8,498 nucleotides of DNA from assembly GCF_030271215.1 (NCBI RefSeq), contig NZ_JASNGB010000126.1, forward strand, positions 1 through 8,498. Direction: 5' to 3'. The position numbers were made by a program, and so were the translations under genes. The stretch is from Deinococcus rhizophilus (GTDB taxonomy: Bacteria; Deinococcota; Deinococci; Deinococcales; Deinococcaceae). Positions 8,140 through 8,498 of this stretch are shown in pieces (positions within the stretch are counted from its first letter, which is position 1; each line of letters starts with the position of its first letter). The notes under the pieces are model-generated. The model did not search any database, had not been told where the DNA came from, and was given only the letters and a program-made list of their open reading frames with translations.

Positions 8140-8276
8140 GCCGCGCTCTGTTCCGCTTCCACTGACCCATCCCCCAGGCGTCACTTCCACCCCGCCCCCG
8201 CGCCGCCACGGTCACGGCTTCTCTTCTCGCCGCGTTCGGCCCGGAAGGGCCTGGCAACTCTTTCTGAGCGCCGCTA

Positions 8277-8282
8277 TAGACT
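8277..8282 (+). promoter_or_regulatory. -10 element of the CvpA-like gene (leaderless type)
   Basis: TAGACT ends 7 nt before the GTG at 8290, with GCCCCCC between and no Shine-Dalgarno site. An alternative hexamer TATAGA (8275-8280) has TGGCAA 17 nt upstream as a weak -35. Confidence 0.45.
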
Positions 8283-8289
8283 GCCCCCC

Positions 8290-8498
8290 GTGATCACCTG
8301 GTTCGACGCCCTGCTCGTGACGGTCTGGGCCGTGCTGACCGCGCTGGGCGCCCGGCGTGGACTGACAGGGCTGGCATGGGGGGCCAGCGGCGTGCTGCTG
8401 TGCTGGATCGCCAACCGGGCCGGGCAGACGGTCGGCGGCTGGGCGCTGGCCCTGGGCGCCGCGCTGGTGCTGGGGCTGGCCCTGAACGTGGGGTTGCG
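8290..8498 (+). CDS. CvpA-like membrane protein, N-terminal part (runs off the window)
   Basis: The first 69 codons are visible and the 3' end is missing. The product begins [10 protein letters not shown], with the GTG read as Met, and forms about three hydrophobic helices (roughly 5-20, 25-42, 49-68). An ARRG turn follows the first helix. A short polar start with Asp, then a helix, then RRG, is typical of CvpA-family membrane proteins (colicin V production homologues, role unclear). The match is by shape rather than a diagnostic motif. Another small membrane protein is possible. The GTG start is supported by TAGACT 7 nt upstream. The gene is divergent from the response-regulator operon across a 222-bp gap. 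Confidence 0.5.
   Translation, partial: MITWFDALLVTVWAVLTALGARRGLTGLAWGASGVLLCWIANRAGQTVGGWALALGAALVLGLALNVGL

Noticed and set aside
8068..8190. 41-codon N-terminal extension of the response regulator
   Set aside because: It is low-complexity Gly/Arg sequence covering the promoter and direct repeats. Receiver domains start at [10 protein letters not shown].

Overview
The window looks like chromosomal DNA from a Deinococcus species. The genes are GC-rich with GC-rich third codon positions. The fused MoaD-MoaE protein, the Thermus-like RuvC active site and the cytochrome bc operon of the Deinococcus-Thermus type all fit. Seven genes have a TANNNT -10 element only 6-8 nt before the start codon and no usable ribosome binding site. 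This is the leaderless-mRNA arrangement known to be common in Deinococcus. The genus is inferred from these features, not from a database match.

Layout from left to right. A near-canonical promoter (8-36) points leftward out of the window. Divergent from it is moaDE (+, 92-772), a molybdopterin synthase with both subunits in one chain. It converges, 3 bp apart, on a minus-strand block: an A-type Fe-S carrier (erpA-like, 2089-2508), then ruvC (1476-1976), then a PrsW-family membrane protease (776-1444). A strong hairpin lies between erpA and ruvC. Next are two small unknown genes: an 82-aa protein on + with a clear intrinsic terminator, and a 68-aa protein on -.

The centre is a respiratory operon on the minus strand (6123 down to 3238): a cytochrome c with extra membrane helices, a Rieske Fe-S protein, and cytochrome b. 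Together they form a menaquinol-oxidising bc complex. The operon ends in a hairpin terminator whose T-tract runs into the promoter of the 68-aa gene.

The right side holds a second minus-strand operon: a NarL-type response regulator (7423-8067), an 86-aa protein with four cysteines (7155-7415), and a class A beta-lactamase-like serine hydrolase without a signal peptide (6304-7158). The genes are 7 bp apart or overlap by 4 bp. Divergent from it, a CvpA-like membrane protein begins at 8290 and runs off the window.

Most of the window is housekeeping. I do not see a defence system, mobile element, CRISPR array, tRNA or rRNA. The most unusual parts are the regulator/Cys-protein/serine-hydrolase operon, the membrane-anchored cytochrome c with a possible FbcX-like C-terminus, and the consistent split between leaderless first genes and Shine-Dalgarno-bearing internal genes.
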